From Gammaproteobacteria bacterium (GTDB taxonomy: Bacteria; Pseudomonadota; Gammaproteobacteria; Pseudomonadales; Pseudohongiellaceae), in contig JAUXNX010000026.1 in the NCBI GenBank assembly GCA_030682575.1, positions 62,001 through 126,000 of the forward strand: 64,000 nt of DNA, written 5' to 3'. The first letter of the stretch is position 1. Every line of letters starts with the position of its first letter. Below are positions 26,735 to 36,018 of this stretch, piece by piece. The notes below the pieces were generated by a model. It saw only the letters and a list, made by a program, of their open reading frames with translations, made no database searches and was not told where the DNA came from. Made by a program: the position numbers and the translations under genes.

Positions 26735-28459
26735 ATGGACGCAGTTACGATTAACAGCCTGTTTCTCATTGGCGCCATGCTGGTGGGCTTCAGTGTACTG
26801 GTGAGTGCTGTGTCATCGCGCCTTGGCGTACCGATCCTGTTGATATTTCTCGGTGTTGGCATGCTCGCTGGAGAGGATGGTATTGGGGGCATCCAGTTCG
26901 ACGACTACTCCCTTGCCTATCTCGCCAGCAACCTTGCGCTGGCCATTATTCTTCTCGATGGTGGTATGCGAACCCGAGTGGCAACGTTCACCGTTGCTCT
27001 GGGGCCTGCACTCTCCCTGGCGACGTTCGGGGTGCTGCTGACAACGGCGTTGACAGGCATGGTTGCTGCCTGGCTCTTTGACCTCAATCTGCTCCAAGGG
27101 CTTCTGATCGGAGCGATTGTGGGTTCCACCGACGCAGCAGCAGTGTTCTCGCTGCTGGGTCAGCGCAGTCTGAACGAGCGGGTTGGCGCCACACTGGAGA
27201 TCGAGTCGGGCAGCAACGACCCGATGGCGATATTCCTGACGGTAACCCTGATTGAGATGTTGTCCACCGGGCAGCAGGATTTAGGTTGGTTCTTCCTGAT
27301 CAATCTGATCCAGCAGTTCGGTCTGGGCGTGTTGTTCGGATTCTGTGGCGGCTGGTTGTTATTGCAATTGATCAATCGCATTACGCTTGCCAATGGGCTA
27401 TATCCGTTACTGGCCGTCAGTGGTGGTCTGTTGATCTTTGCTGTCACCAACATGCTCGGCGGCAGCGGTATCCTCGCGATTTACTTGTGTGGCCTGCTGC
27501 TTGGCAATCAGCCCATACGCAGCCGTACTTCCATCCTCAGCATCTTCGACGGGTTGGCCTGGTTGAGCCAGATCAGTATGTTCCTCATTCTCGGTCTATT
27601 GCTGACGCCCAGCGATCTGTGGCCTATTGCGTTACCAGGACTGTTGCTGGCGCTGTGGATGATTCTGGTGGCGCGGCCGATTGCCGTATGGATCAGTCTC
27701 GCACCGTTCAGCCGATTCAAGCATCGCGAGCGCTGGTTTATTTCCTGGGTGGGTTTGCGCGGAGCCGTGCCAATCATTCTGGCCGTGTACCCGATCATGG
27801 CAGGATTGCCGGATGCCCAACTGTTCTTCAATCTCGCATTCTTCGTTGTGCTGGTGTCGCTGTTGCTGCAAGGCAGCTCGTTACCCTTGGCAACCCGTCT
27901 TGCCCGGGTGGAAGTGCCCGCACAACCTTCACCTATTTCCAGATCCGGACTGGAGATCCATCCTACCAGCGAGTGGGAATTGTTCGTCTATCGCCTCGGC
28001 CAGGAGAAGTGGTGCATCAATACGGAACTGCGCAGACTCAATATGCCTGAGGGTACCCGTATTGCTGCTCTGTTCAGAGGAAAGGAGCTCCTGCACCCCA
28101 GTGGCAGCACTCGACTGATGGCAGACGATATTCTTTGTATCGTGGGGCATGAATTCAACTTGCCCGCCCTTGGCAAACTGTTCAGTCAGGCGCCAGCCTC
28201 CGGCACCGACACATGGTTCTTCGGTGACTTTATTCTGGATGCCAATGCCCGACTCATGGATCTGGCTCCAGTCTATGGTTTGTCGCTGCAGGACTGTAGC
28301 GGAGAGCTGCCAATAGGAGAATTCTTCAGCAAGCGAATGGGTGGCAAGCCGGTGGTTGGTGATCAGTTGCAATGGCAGGGGTTTGTGTGGACCGTTGCTG
28401 CGATGGATCACGGCAAAATCCTGAAGATGGGCCTCAAAGTGGCGCACAAGGCAGAGTGA
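26735..28459 (+). CDS. cvrA: K+/H+ antiporter of the CPA1 family (CvrA/NhaP2)
   Basis: This 574-residue inner-membrane antiporter aligns by eye along its whole length with E. coli CvrA (NhaP2), which is about the same size. It starts [18 protein letters not shown] and has [19 protein letters not shown] and [17 protein letters not shown], which carry the ion-binding Asp residues, and [17 protein letters not shown]. About 12-13 membrane spans are followed by a cytoplasmic tail with a TrkA-C-like and CorC/HlyC-like module ([32 protein letters not shown]). It likely exports K+ or Na+ in exchange for H+. Confidence 0.93.
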   Translation: MDAVTINSLFLIGAMLVGFSVLVSAVSSRLGVPILLIFLGVGMLAGEDGIGGIQFDDYSLAYLASNLALAIILLDGGMRTRVATFTVALGPALSLATFGVLLTTALTGMVAAWLFDLNLLQGLLIGAIVGSTDAAAVFSLLGQRSLNERVGATLEIESGSNDPMAIFLTVTLIEMLSTGQQDLGWFFLINLIQQFGLGVLFGFCGGWLLLQLINRITLANGLYPLLAVSGGLLIFAVTNMLGGSGILAIYLCGLLLGNQPIRSRTSILSIFDGLAWLSQISMFLILGLLLTPSDLWPIALPGLLLALWMILVARPIAVWISLAPFSRFKHRERWFISWVGLRGAVPIILAVYPIMAGLPDAQLFFNLAFFVVLVSLLLQGSSLPLATRLARVEVPAQPSPISRSGLEIHPTSEWELFVYRLGQEKWCINTELRRLNMPEGTRIAALFRGKELLHPSGSTRLMADDILCIVGHEFNLPALGKLFSQAPASGTDTWFFGDFILDANARLMDLAPVYGLSLQDCSGELPIGEFFSKRMGGKPVVGDQLQWQGFVWTVAAMDHGKILKMGLKVAHKAE

Positions 28460-28587
28460 GAAGGCTGCTTGCGGCAGGGTGCTGGAATACCTTGTTGTGT
28501 ACTCGGTAGATGCGTATTGCAGCTCGTGGCTAGGATGCTATGCTCCGCTCTCGTTTTACTATTCACGTTCTATTGAAGGAGGACACC

Positions 28588-29601
28588 ATGTCCACGAACA
28601 GCACACTCTGGCGATGTGCCGGATTTCTGGTCGCCAGCCTGTTGATGACAGGCAGCGGTCATGTGTTTGCCCAAGGCTCGACTCCGCCGAGCGAACCTCC
28701 TGCTGATTGGGGGCCACTTTCCTCTACGTTGGAAGAAATCCCGTATCCGCATCCTGTGCAGTACTTGGATGTGACCCATTTTGGCAAAGACGGACGCATG
28801 GCCTATATGGATGTGGCTCCTGTGGGTGCCGCCAATGGGCAAACGGCAATGCTCTTTCACGGCATGAATTTCGCCGGCAAAGGTTTTGAAGTCACTATCA
28901 CGGCATTGACCGAAGCGGGCTTCCGGGTGCTGGTGCCGGATCGCATTGGCTACGGACGTTCCTCCAAGCTGGACATCCCCTACAACCTGCATATTTTTGC
29001 ACTGGATTCCAAACGTCTGCTGGACCACCTCGGCATTGAGAGGGCGGCAATTGTAGGACACTCCATGGGAGGTATGGTAGCCAGCCGTTTTGCGATGACT
29101 TATCCGGAAGTCACTACTCATGTGGCACTGGTGAATCAGATAGGCCTGACTGATCAACGTCCTGGTCGCCCTTGGCGCGATATTGAGGCGCTTTATGAAG
29201 GCACCCTCAACAATACGACCTACCAGTCCATTCTGCGCAACCACATGAGCTACTATCCGGAGTGGAAGCCGGAGTATCTGGAGTGGGTTCGTTTCCAGTA
29301 TGGCCAGACTTTAACAGCGGAATGGCCATTGCTGGCGCGTATCCGCGCCTGGCAGCAGCATATCTTGTACTTCGACCCCGTGGTCTACGACTGGCAGTAC
29401 ATTCAGGCAAGATCTCTGGTGATCGGGGGCGCGGATGATGGCCTTACGGCCAACTATGCAGAGTTGGCCCGCAACGTGTCCGAGACTATTCCCAATGCGG
29501 AGCTGATTCTTTATCCCGGTATTGGACACAATCCGCATTTTGAAATTCCCGATCAATACCACGGCGATCTCATTCGTTTCCTGAGAACTGCACCGCTCTG
29601 A
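28588..29601 (+). CDS. Secreted alpha/beta hydrolase
   Basis: The 337-residue product has a signal peptide (CAGFLVASLLMTGSGHVFAQ). The ATG at 28588 follows AAGGAGG, a strong ribosome-binding site. The alpha/beta-hydrolase fold is shown by the oxyanion-hole region MLFHGMNF, VPDRIGYGRSSK, the nucleophile elbow VGHSMGGM (Ser159), an Asp candidate in VIGGADDGLT, and the His in GIGHNPHFE. It would act in the periplasm on an unknown ester, lactone or halide-type substrate. A stem-loop 15 bases downstream probably ends its transcript. No close partner gene is visible. Confidence 0.87.
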   Translation: MSTNSTLWRCAGFLVASLLMTGSGHVFAQGSTPPSEPPADWGPLSSTLEEIPYPHPVQYLDVTHFGKDGRMAYMDVAPVGAANGQTAMLFHGMNFAGKGFEVTITALTEAGFRVLVPDRIGYGRSSKLDIPYNLHIFALDSKRLLDHLGIERAAIVGHSMGGMVASRFAMTYPEVTTHVALVNQIGLTDQRPGRPWRDIEALYEGTLNNTTYQSILRNHMSYYPEWKPEYLEWVRFQYGQTLTAEWPLLARIRAWQQHILYFDPVVYDWQYIQARSLVIGGADDGLTANYAELARNVSETIPNAELILYPGIGHNPHFEIPDQYHGDLIRFLRTAPL

Positions 29602-29615
29602 GTGAGCGAATTCTT

Positions 29616-29639
29616 CGGAGGAGGTTGCTCCCTCCTCCG
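29616..29639 (+). terminator. Stem-loop after alpha/beta hydrolase gene
   Basis: CGGAGGAGG (29616-29624) and CCTCCTCCG (29631-29639) form a perfect 9-bp stem with a 6-base loop, followed by GTTCCTTC. The tail is only partly T-rich. The rest of the gap up to 29900 shows no other structure, apart from A/T-rich bases just before the receptor start. Confidence 0.55.
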
Positions 29640-29900
29640 GTTCCTTCAAGATGCTTCTATCTCTGATACATCTATCCCCATGTACGTTATTCGACCAAGT
29701 CGGCGACTCTTGCGGCAAGTGGTTGACAGGTATGTTCTCAGTGCCCGTCATATGCGCGACAGTTAGCGCACCACGAAAATGTAATCAGCAGCTTCAATCT
29801 GATTGAGCTCTGATTCACCTTTTGATGTGGTGTAAGTCGGTACCACGGAGGGTAGTAGTTCATCCGCCTACAACTAAAATAATATTCAGTGGAGAATTCT

Positions 29901-32732
29901 ATGAAGTGTCGCTCTCGAAAGGGCAGTCGCCCGTTCGCCCATGATTACCTGTTAGGTGCTTTTGCTCTTTTTCTCATTCCTGTCACAGCACTCGGTCAGC
30001 AGAATGCGCAAGACACCGATATTGAAGAAGTTGTTGTCACCGGCTCCTTCATCCGCAACAGCCAATTCACCAACGCATCACCCGTTGAAACAATTACGCA
30101 GGAAGACATACGAAATTCAGGGGCAGCGAATCTTGGTGAATACCTGCGCGATCTTCCCTACATGGAGAACATCGACACTGTCGCCTCCGTTCTGGCCACC
30201 CAGGATGGCCAGCAGGACTCCAACTCTGCCCGCTTCAACCTGCGCGGACTTGGTACCGAAAGTACGTTGACTCTGATGGATGGTCGTCGGCAGATAAACG
30301 ATAGCGCTGTGTCAGCCTTGTTACCGGGCATCGCTCAGCGCTCTGTTGAAATCGTCACCGACGGTGGTGCCGCGCTGTACGGTTCTGACGCCGTTGCCGG
30401 TGTGGCCAACATCATTCCCTACAAGGAATACGATGGTATGACCGGTCGGGTTTACTACAAGACCGACCAGGAGAACAGCTCAGAGCAGTACACTGCCGAG
30501 TTCATGATGGGGCGGAGCTTCGATGTGGGTAATGGTCTGGACTGGGTCGGCGCCATAGAAATCGCCAAGCGCACCGCGTTCCTGGTTTCTGAGCGTCCCA
30601 AGTATCAGGAGTACTATGATCAGGACAGTGCCTACAATAATCCGGGACGCTGGACGGGTTCACCCACCGGTGCTGCCGCGAATGACCCGAGTTGTGGCAC
30701 CTTCAACGGCACCCAGACGGACATCAGCCAGTTCGGCTCATACCCCAGCGGTCAACCGTATGCCACCGGATGTCGTCTCTACTTCGGTGAGTGGCAGGAT
30801 TTTGGCCGCCCTTCACAAGGCATAACCTTCTACAGCAATCTGCGTTACCAGGCGACCGACTGGCTGACACTGGAATTCCAAGTGAATGTCAATGACCGGA
30901 CTTCTACGCTGGCCAGCTCCCCCAGTACCGCTGTTACATCGAATCTGACCACGCTGGTAGTGCCGGCCAACCACCCTGCCAACCCCTTCGGCAGGGCGAT
31001 GCGGCCATTGACATGGAGGCCAATCACCAAGGCTGGCACACGGCCCAGCGTACTCTCCGGCAATGGCATGGCGCTGACCGACTACAATTACTACGCCGAC
31101 GCCTACAAGTTCGGTGGCGAGTTCGAGATATCCAGTACTACCTGGCAAGGAGAGGCATGGATTGGCTATCAGGATTCCATGCGTGAATACGATGGTCGCG
31201 CCTGGCCATTGTCCCGCATGCGGGCAGCACTGAGAGGACAGGGCGGACCCAGTGGGAATCAATGGTTCAACCCCTTCGGATCGGCCGATCCGCGTTCCCC
31301 TTTCTACAATGCGGCGACTACCGCAAACAGTCAGGAGATGATGGACTGGCTGGTAGTCCCGAACAAGTACCGTGATACACAGGATCGGCAGACGTATTTC
31401 GACTTTGTATTCAACGGTGAAGTAATGGACGTGCCTAACGGCACAATACTTGCGGCAGTAGGTGGTCAGTGGCGCGAGCATACGGAATTTGAATTCGATA
31501 ACCCCGTCACTGCTCAGTACGACAACCTTTATGCCAACGCATTGTTGCCTTTGGTCCCGCCACAAGATCGTCCGTCCGCCGTACGTGCCGTCTTTGCCGA
31601 AGTCGAAATTCCGATTCTTGAAAATCTCGGGATCAAGGCTGCTGTCAGGAGCGAGGATTTCTACACCATTGGCTTCAGTGCGACCAAGCCCAAGATTTCC
31701 GTTCTGTGGGAGCCTTTGGAAACTTTGGCACTGCGTGCCAGTTTCGGGGAAAGCTTCTTGGCGCCAACTGCCAGACAGTTGCGTCCGTTGGGCAAGGATT
31801 CCTGCACCATCGTCACCACTGGCACCGATCCGCTGACTGGCATCTCCCTCGACGGCGTCGATAGCTGTACTTCCGGTAATCCTGTGCTGGGCGCCGAAGA
31901 GTCAGAGCTCGTCAATTTCGGTCTGAGCTGGAGACCCATCGAGGGGCTGAGCCTTGATCTGGATTATCAGGAGATCGAGTACATCGGGCGTATTTCCACC
32001 TTGGTCACCGCAGACGTGACTCGACGTGAGCTTAATGCGTTCCTGGCAGCCACTGGGCAGACTGCCGCGCAGCACACTCCGGCGACTGACGCGGCGGACA
32101 GAGCAGCGGGGATCGCCTGGGCGAATGCCAGCAACAACATTCTGATCACGCGAGCAGCTGACGGATCGGGTCGGGTGACGGACGTGTACAGGGCCCCCAT
32201 CAATCTGTCATCACAGTTTGTGGAAGGCATCGACTTCCGCCTGCGTTACAGCTTCGATGTGGGTGATCTAGGCAGTTTCACCGCCAGTCTGGGTGGGAAC
32301 TACTACACCCGTTGGGAGTATCTGCCAGACGAATTCTCAGCCATGACCAGCGGCGTCGCAAGGCAGAATGCGGATACCAACCTGGCGCCACCGCTGCCTC
32401 GCTACAAGGGCAACCTTGGATTATCCTGGTTCCGTCAAAATCACAGTGCCAGCGTGACGTTACGTCACCTCGGCAAGATGAAGTTCGACGATACTGCGTT
32501 CTCTCTGGGCTATGAAGCATTCGTGCCAGACTACATCGAGCCGATCACGAAAGTTGACGCCCGATACTCTTATCGCTTCAATGCGTTCAATGCTGACTCG
32601 AACCTGACGGTGGGTATCAACAATCTGTTCGATCGTGATGCACAGCGGCTGCCGATAGAGGGTGGTCTGGAAACCCGGATTGATGATCCGTTCGGACGTC
32701 AGTTCTACATGTCGATCGACTTCGATCTTTGA
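29901..32732 (+). CDS. TonB-dependent outer-membrane receptor
   Basis: This 943-residue receptor is paralogous to the one at 1180-4005. The ATG at 29901 has GGAG upstream and directly begins a signal peptide (about 1-32, ending VTALGQQ); the in-frame GTG at 29889 overlaps that ribosome-binding site. A TonB-box-like DIEEVVVTG precedes the plug (LRGLGTESTLTLMDGRR; TDGGAALYGSDAVAGVANII). The barrel keeps the ANHPANPFG loop, the FGESFLAPT block and a final aromatic-rich strand, FYMSIDFDL. It heads the unusual locus with copper-monooxygenase-like proteins, so its ligand may be their substrate or cofactor. That link is an inference. Confidence 0.93.
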   Translation: MKCRSRKGSRPFAHDYLLGAFALFLIPVTALGQQNAQDTDIEEVVVTGSFIRNSQFTNASPVETITQEDIRNSGAANLGEYLRDLPYMENIDTVASVLATQDGQQDSNSARFNLRGLGTESTLTLMDGRRQINDSAVSALLPGIAQRSVEIVTDGGAALYGSDAVAGVANIIPYKEYDGMTGRVYYKTDQENSSEQYTAEFMMGRSFDVGNGLDWVGAIEIAKRTAFLVSERPKYQEYYDQDSAYNNPGRWTGSPTGAAANDPSCGTFNGTQTDISQFGSYPSGQPYATGCRLYFGEWQDFGRPSQGITFYSNLRYQATDWLTLEFQVNVNDRTSTLASSPSTAVTSNLTTLVVPANHPANPFGRAMRPLTWRPITKAGTRPSVLSGNGMALTDYNYYADAYKFGGEFEISSTTWQGEAWIGYQDSMREYDGRAWPLSRMRAALRGQGGPSGNQWFNPFGSADPRSPFYNAATTANSQEMMDWLVVPNKYRDTQDRQTYFDFVFNGEVMDVPNGTILAAVGGQWREHTEFEFDNPVTAQYDNLYANALLPLVPPQDRPSAVRAVFAEVEIPILENLGIKAAVRSEDFYTIGFSATKPKISVLWEPLETLALRASFGESFLAPTARQLRPLGKDSCTIVTTGTDPLTGISLDGVDSCTSGNPVLGAEESELVNFGLSWRPIEGLSLDLDYQEIEYIGRISTLVTADVTRRELNAFLAATGQTAAQHTPATDAADRAAGIAWANASNNILITRAADGSGRVTDVYRAPINLSSQFVEGIDFRLRYSFDVGDLGSFTASLGGNYYTRWEYLPDEFSAMTSGVARQNADTNLAPPLPRYKGNLGLSWFRQNHSASVTLRHLGKMKFDDTAFSLGYEAFVPDYIEPITKVDARYSYRFNAFNADSNLTVGINNLFDRDAQRLPIEGGLETRIDDPFGRQFYMSIDFDL

Positions 32733-32760
32733 AGTTGGCTTGATGATTTGAAAGGAGATG

Positions 32761-32779
32761 GGGAGGCATGAGGCCTCCC
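32761..32779 (+). terminator. Short hairpin after TonB receptor gene
   Basis: GGGAGGC (32761-32767) pairs with GCCTCCC (32773-32779) around a 5-base loop, followed by TTTCTCTATCT. It is a weak terminator that could allow partial read-through into the next gene at 32926. Confidence 0.5.
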
Positions 32780-32925
32780 TTTCTCTATCTCACTCTTTTT
32801 CTGTAACACATTGCCAAACCTTTACCCCCCTTTTGGATGGACTTCCGGAAGCAGTGCTTCTATCCTTCGCAGTAATGTTGCGGAGGCCTGATCTCCGCAT
32901 TTTCAGAGACTTTGCGGGGGTTAGA

Positions 32926-34059
32926 ATGCTTAAGAGAGCGCTTCAAAACGTACTTATTGGAATGACCTTTGTCGGACTGGCAGCGCCAGGTGTACTGCAT
33001 GCCCAAGAGGCCGGAGGCATGCTGCAGGCTCGATTTCCCGAACTCGCCAACTATCTCAATGCATCAGAAGTGCTGCAAGCGACTGTTTTTGAAGAAATAG
33101 CGCTGACCAATGAGTCGCCCGATTCCGCTATAGGCAAGACTCTGCTGCGAGAATCTCTCGTGGAACTCAGCAAAGCCAGCTACTCCCACTACCACACTTC
33201 CGCCAACCATTTGGCTATGCTCGGGCCACACCGCTTGGCCGAGAGCCGAGCAACACCCGGGATCCAGGCCATGGTGCGTGAGGAATACAGTGCTGCCGAG
33301 ATCGAGAGAGCACTGCTGGCCAATGGCAGTATTCCACCCAGAGCAATGGGTGTGCTCAAGCGGGGACGTGAATTTGCTGAACAGTTGCTGGACATCTACC
33401 TCAACGATGCCATTTACGATAAGCATGGTGCTATTGATGAGGCGCTTGCCAATTACCTCAGCAATAACGAACTTTCGGTTGCCGCGCTGCCCAAGTCCTC
33501 CGATCTGCTGTCCAAGCACCAGTATGCTTACGCCTTTCGTGTTGGATTCCCGCAGTTGAGCGGCATGACTTGGGCTTCCCAGTGGTTGCAGCTTGCGACA
33601 TTGGAAATCACTATGATGGCTAGCTCACAGGCTTCCCTTGAAGCTGGTATTGCCAACGTCGCGGATCTTTACGTACAGAAGATCGCCCGCGCCCACGGCA
33701 GTATGATGTCGTTGCCAACAGACATTCCCACCATGCCGGTAATTGCTCCCAACGTATACAGCTTCCATCCTGGTGCGGCCTATGTGATTGACAATATTGC
33801 TGCATTGAAGGTAGTCATTGGCGATATTCTGGCGCACCCTGACGTGCCAGATCGTGGCGCTGCCATTGAAAACATGGTCGCGCAGTTCACAGCGAAGGAA
33901 GAATATTTGGATCAGGAAATGAATTATCTAACCTTTGTATTGCGTGGTGGCATATTCAATCAGGGTGGTCCTGCCCTTGGTGGCATGGAGCAATCCGAAC
34001 GTAACCGCTCCAGGGTAGCAACAGAAAGTCAGCACATCAGCAATTACCCCATGCGTTAG
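32926..34059 (+). CDS. Secreted protein of unrecognised family, 377 aa
   Basis: The ATG at 32926 gives an immediate signal peptide (MLKRALQNVLIGMTFVGLAA, ending VLHAQ), so the protein is exported. An upstream ATG-less extension would add non-signal sequence. The mature part is largely helical, with no cysteine I can see, many Met, Ala and Leu residues, and repeated helix-like segments such as IEEALANYLSNNELSVAALP-type stretches. I recognise no domain. A G-rich segment (GGIFNQGGPALGGM) lies near the C terminus. It follows the TonB receptor and precedes the redoxin/cytochrome gene, so it is probably part of the same system. Confidence 0.75.
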   Translation: MLKRALQNVLIGMTFVGLAAPGVLHAQEAGGMLQARFPELANYLNASEVLQATVFEEIALTNESPDSAIGKTLLRESLVELSKASYSHYHTSANHLAMLGPHRLAESRATPGIQAMVREEYSAAEIERALLANGSIPPRAMGVLKRGREFAEQLLDIYLNDAIYDKHGAIDEALANYLSNNELSVAALPKSSDLLSKHQYAYAFRVGFPQLSGMTWASQWLQLATLEITMMASSQASLEAGIANVADLYVQKIARAHGSMMSLPTDIPTMPVIAPNVYSFHPGAAYVIDNIAALKVVIGDILAHPDVPDRGAAIENMVAQFTAKEEYLDQEMNYLTFVLRGGIFNQGGPALGGMEQSERNRSRVATESQHISNYPMR

Positions 34060-34130
34060 AACAGGCGGGAGTTGAGTGGCATAGTCTGAAGTGGTTTCCT
34101 TTCATCATATGAGGCAGTCGATTAATCGCT

Positions 34131-35825
34131 ATGAACAAAGTTCACGTATCCTGTATCAGCGCCGCTATTCTGGGGCTTGGATCCACTGGTGCTACAGCCG
34201 CCCTTGACCGCACAGGAGACTTTGCGCTGCTCGACAACAGCGGCGAGTTCCATCAATTGAGTCGTTACCAACACCGCAAAGCTGTGGTGTTGATGTCTTA
34301 TGCGCAGAACTGCCATGGCATGGAAGACATGCTTTCGGAGTATCGTGCCCTCCAGAGTCGTTACGGGGGGCAGGGAATCGAGTTTCTGCTTCTGGATTCT
34401 CATGATCTCGGCAGAGCGGCTCTTGCGGATCTGAATGCCGGTCTGCCAATCCTGCAGGACAGTGGACAGCTCGTTTCCGAAGCGCTTGGTATTCGAAGTG
34501 CGGGTGAGGTCAGAGTCCTGAATCCTGACCGCATGTCATTATTCTACAGCGGGATGGTCAGCACGGAGCTTGATCAAACTCTCTCAGGATTGCTGCAAGG
34601 CCCCATCAGAGACACGGTCAAGGTCGAGGGAAGCAATAGCTGTGAGATCGCTTATCCAGTCAGGGATGCACATCTCGCCAGCGTCCCCGACTACGCTACT
34701 GAAGTGGCGCCTGTCATTATCGAAAATTGTGTCCAATGTCATCGGCAGTTCGGTGCAGGCCCGTTCCCCATGGACCGATATATTTCCCTTTTGGGTTGGT
34801 CACCCATGATCAAGGAAGTGTTGCTTAACAAGCGTATGCCCCCTGCCCAGATTGATCCTGAAAGAGGACATTCTCCTACTGCCCGCTATCTTGCCACTGA
34901 GGATATTCAGACTATCGTTCACTGGATCAACGCCGGAGGCCCGAGGGGTGAAGGAGCTGATCCGCTTGCAGAGCTGAGGTTTGAAGCAGATCAGGCTTGG
35001 ATTCTTGGCGAGCCGGACTATGTGTTGACCACTCCCGTGCATGCTGTGCCAGCAAGCGGCATCCTTGACGAAATATATGTCGACATGGAATTACCCTTCG
35101 AAGAAGACAAGTGGTTGCGAGCTGTACAGTTTCAACCAACAGCCAATGGCACGCTTCACCATTTGATTGCTGTCGTCACCGAGCCTGACGAAGATTTCTG
35201 GGGCGATGAGCGTAGCAGTACGACCGCTACCCGCCGCTTTGTTGAAGGGTATCAGCCAGGCAAGGCAATCGTCTCCGAGTTCTCGGAAGGTACTGGAGTC
35301 TTTATTCCCAAGGGACACAAGTTGTCCATGCAATTCCAGTATGTGGGGATGGGGGTGGCGGTCAGCAACGTCAACAAGATTGGGTTCTACTTTGCGGAAG
35401 AAAGCAGCTCTGAGTTAACTGAGAGGCTTGTGCAGGCTGTCTCCACACCTTTTGTGTTGCCACCCAACCAGCACGACATTCCGGTAGAGGCAGAGTATGT
35501 CTTTACAGAAGACGTGGTAATAACCGGGGTTAGAGCGCGTATGAATGAGCGTGGCAAGAAAATGAGTTTCTCTGTCACCCACCCCGACGGTACGACTCAC
35601 GATATTCTCAGTATTCCGGCCTACAACTATGCTTGGCAGCCTCATTATGTGCTTGCCAACCCTGTGCGCGTCCCGGCGGGCAGCATTGTTCATGTTATTG
35701 GTGCTTTTGATAATTCCGTTTCCAATCCTTTCAATCCTGATCCGGGCGCGGAAGTCAGATCCGGTTTGGGTAATGATGAGGAAATGTTCACAGGTTACTT
35801 TACCTTTCACCGTGCGAGTGAATAA
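34131..35825 (+). CDS. Redoxin-like / cytochrome c / copper type II monooxygenase-like fusion
   Basis: This 564-residue exported protein (signal peptide about 1-24) joins three modules. Residues 25-165 look like a thioredoxin/peroxiredoxin fold with a single Cys in SYAQNCHGME instead of CxxC. A c-type haem site, C200-V-Q-C203-H204, follows in a short cytochrome domain. The C-terminal half resembles the PHM/DBM-type copper type II ascorbate-dependent monooxygenase fold: H343-H344 (NGTLHHLIAVV) fits the CuH site, and NPFNPDPG and DEEMF fit the end of the second domain. Where relatives have P-H-x-H-L-R-G, this protein has A-R-M-N-E-R-G (from residue 469), so the CuM histidines appear lost. It is convergent with the related gene at 36019. 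Confidence 0.75.
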   Translation: MNKVHVSCISAAILGLGSTGATAALDRTGDFALLDNSGEFHQLSRYQHRKAVVLMSYAQNCHGMEDMLSEYRALQSRYGGQGIEFLLLDSHDLGRAALADLNAGLPILQDSGQLVSEALGIRSAGEVRVLNPDRMSLFYSGMVSTELDQTLSGLLQGPIRDTVKVEGSNSCEIAYPVRDAHLASVPDYATEVAPVIIENCVQCHRQFGAGPFPMDRYISLLGWSPMIKEVLLNKRMPPAQIDPERGHSPTARYLATEDIQTIVHWINAGGPRGEGADPLAELRFEADQAWILGEPDYVLTTPVHAVPASGILDEIYVDMELPFEEDKWLRAVQFQPTANGTLHHLIAVVTEPDEDFWGDERSSTTATRRFVEGYQPGKAIVSEFSEGTGVFIPKGHKLSMQFQYVGMGVAVSNVNKIGFYFAEESSSELTERLVQAVSTPFVLPPNQHDIPVEAEYVFTEDVVITGVRARMNERGKKMSFSVTHPDGTTHDILSIPAYNYAWQPHYVLANPVRVPAGSIVHVIGAFDNSVSNPFNPDPGAEVRSGLGNDEEMFTGYFTFHRASE

Positions 35826-35920
35826 CACTCAGTGGGGTTCGTCCTTAATCAGGCTCGATTGAATCTCAAATCACCTGCCGGGCGGGCACCCACAAACAAT
35901 CGACTTAATACACAGAAAAC

Positions 35921-35956
35921 AAAAAGGGGCAAAGATATTAATCTTTGCCCCTTTTT
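35921..35956. terminator. Bidirectional rho-independent terminator
   Basis: AAAAAGGGGCAAAGAT (35921-35936) and ATCTTTGCCCCTTTTT (35941-35956) form a perfect 16-bp stem with an ATTA loop. With A-run and T-run on opposite sides it can work from both directions, ending the convergent genes at 34131-35825 and 36019-37407. Confidence 0.9.
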
Positions 35957-36018
35957 GTTTCTTGCTTCTTCAAGTTCAGTCACCGGACCGGGATCCGGCG
36001 ACCTGCTTTCAAGAGTAT

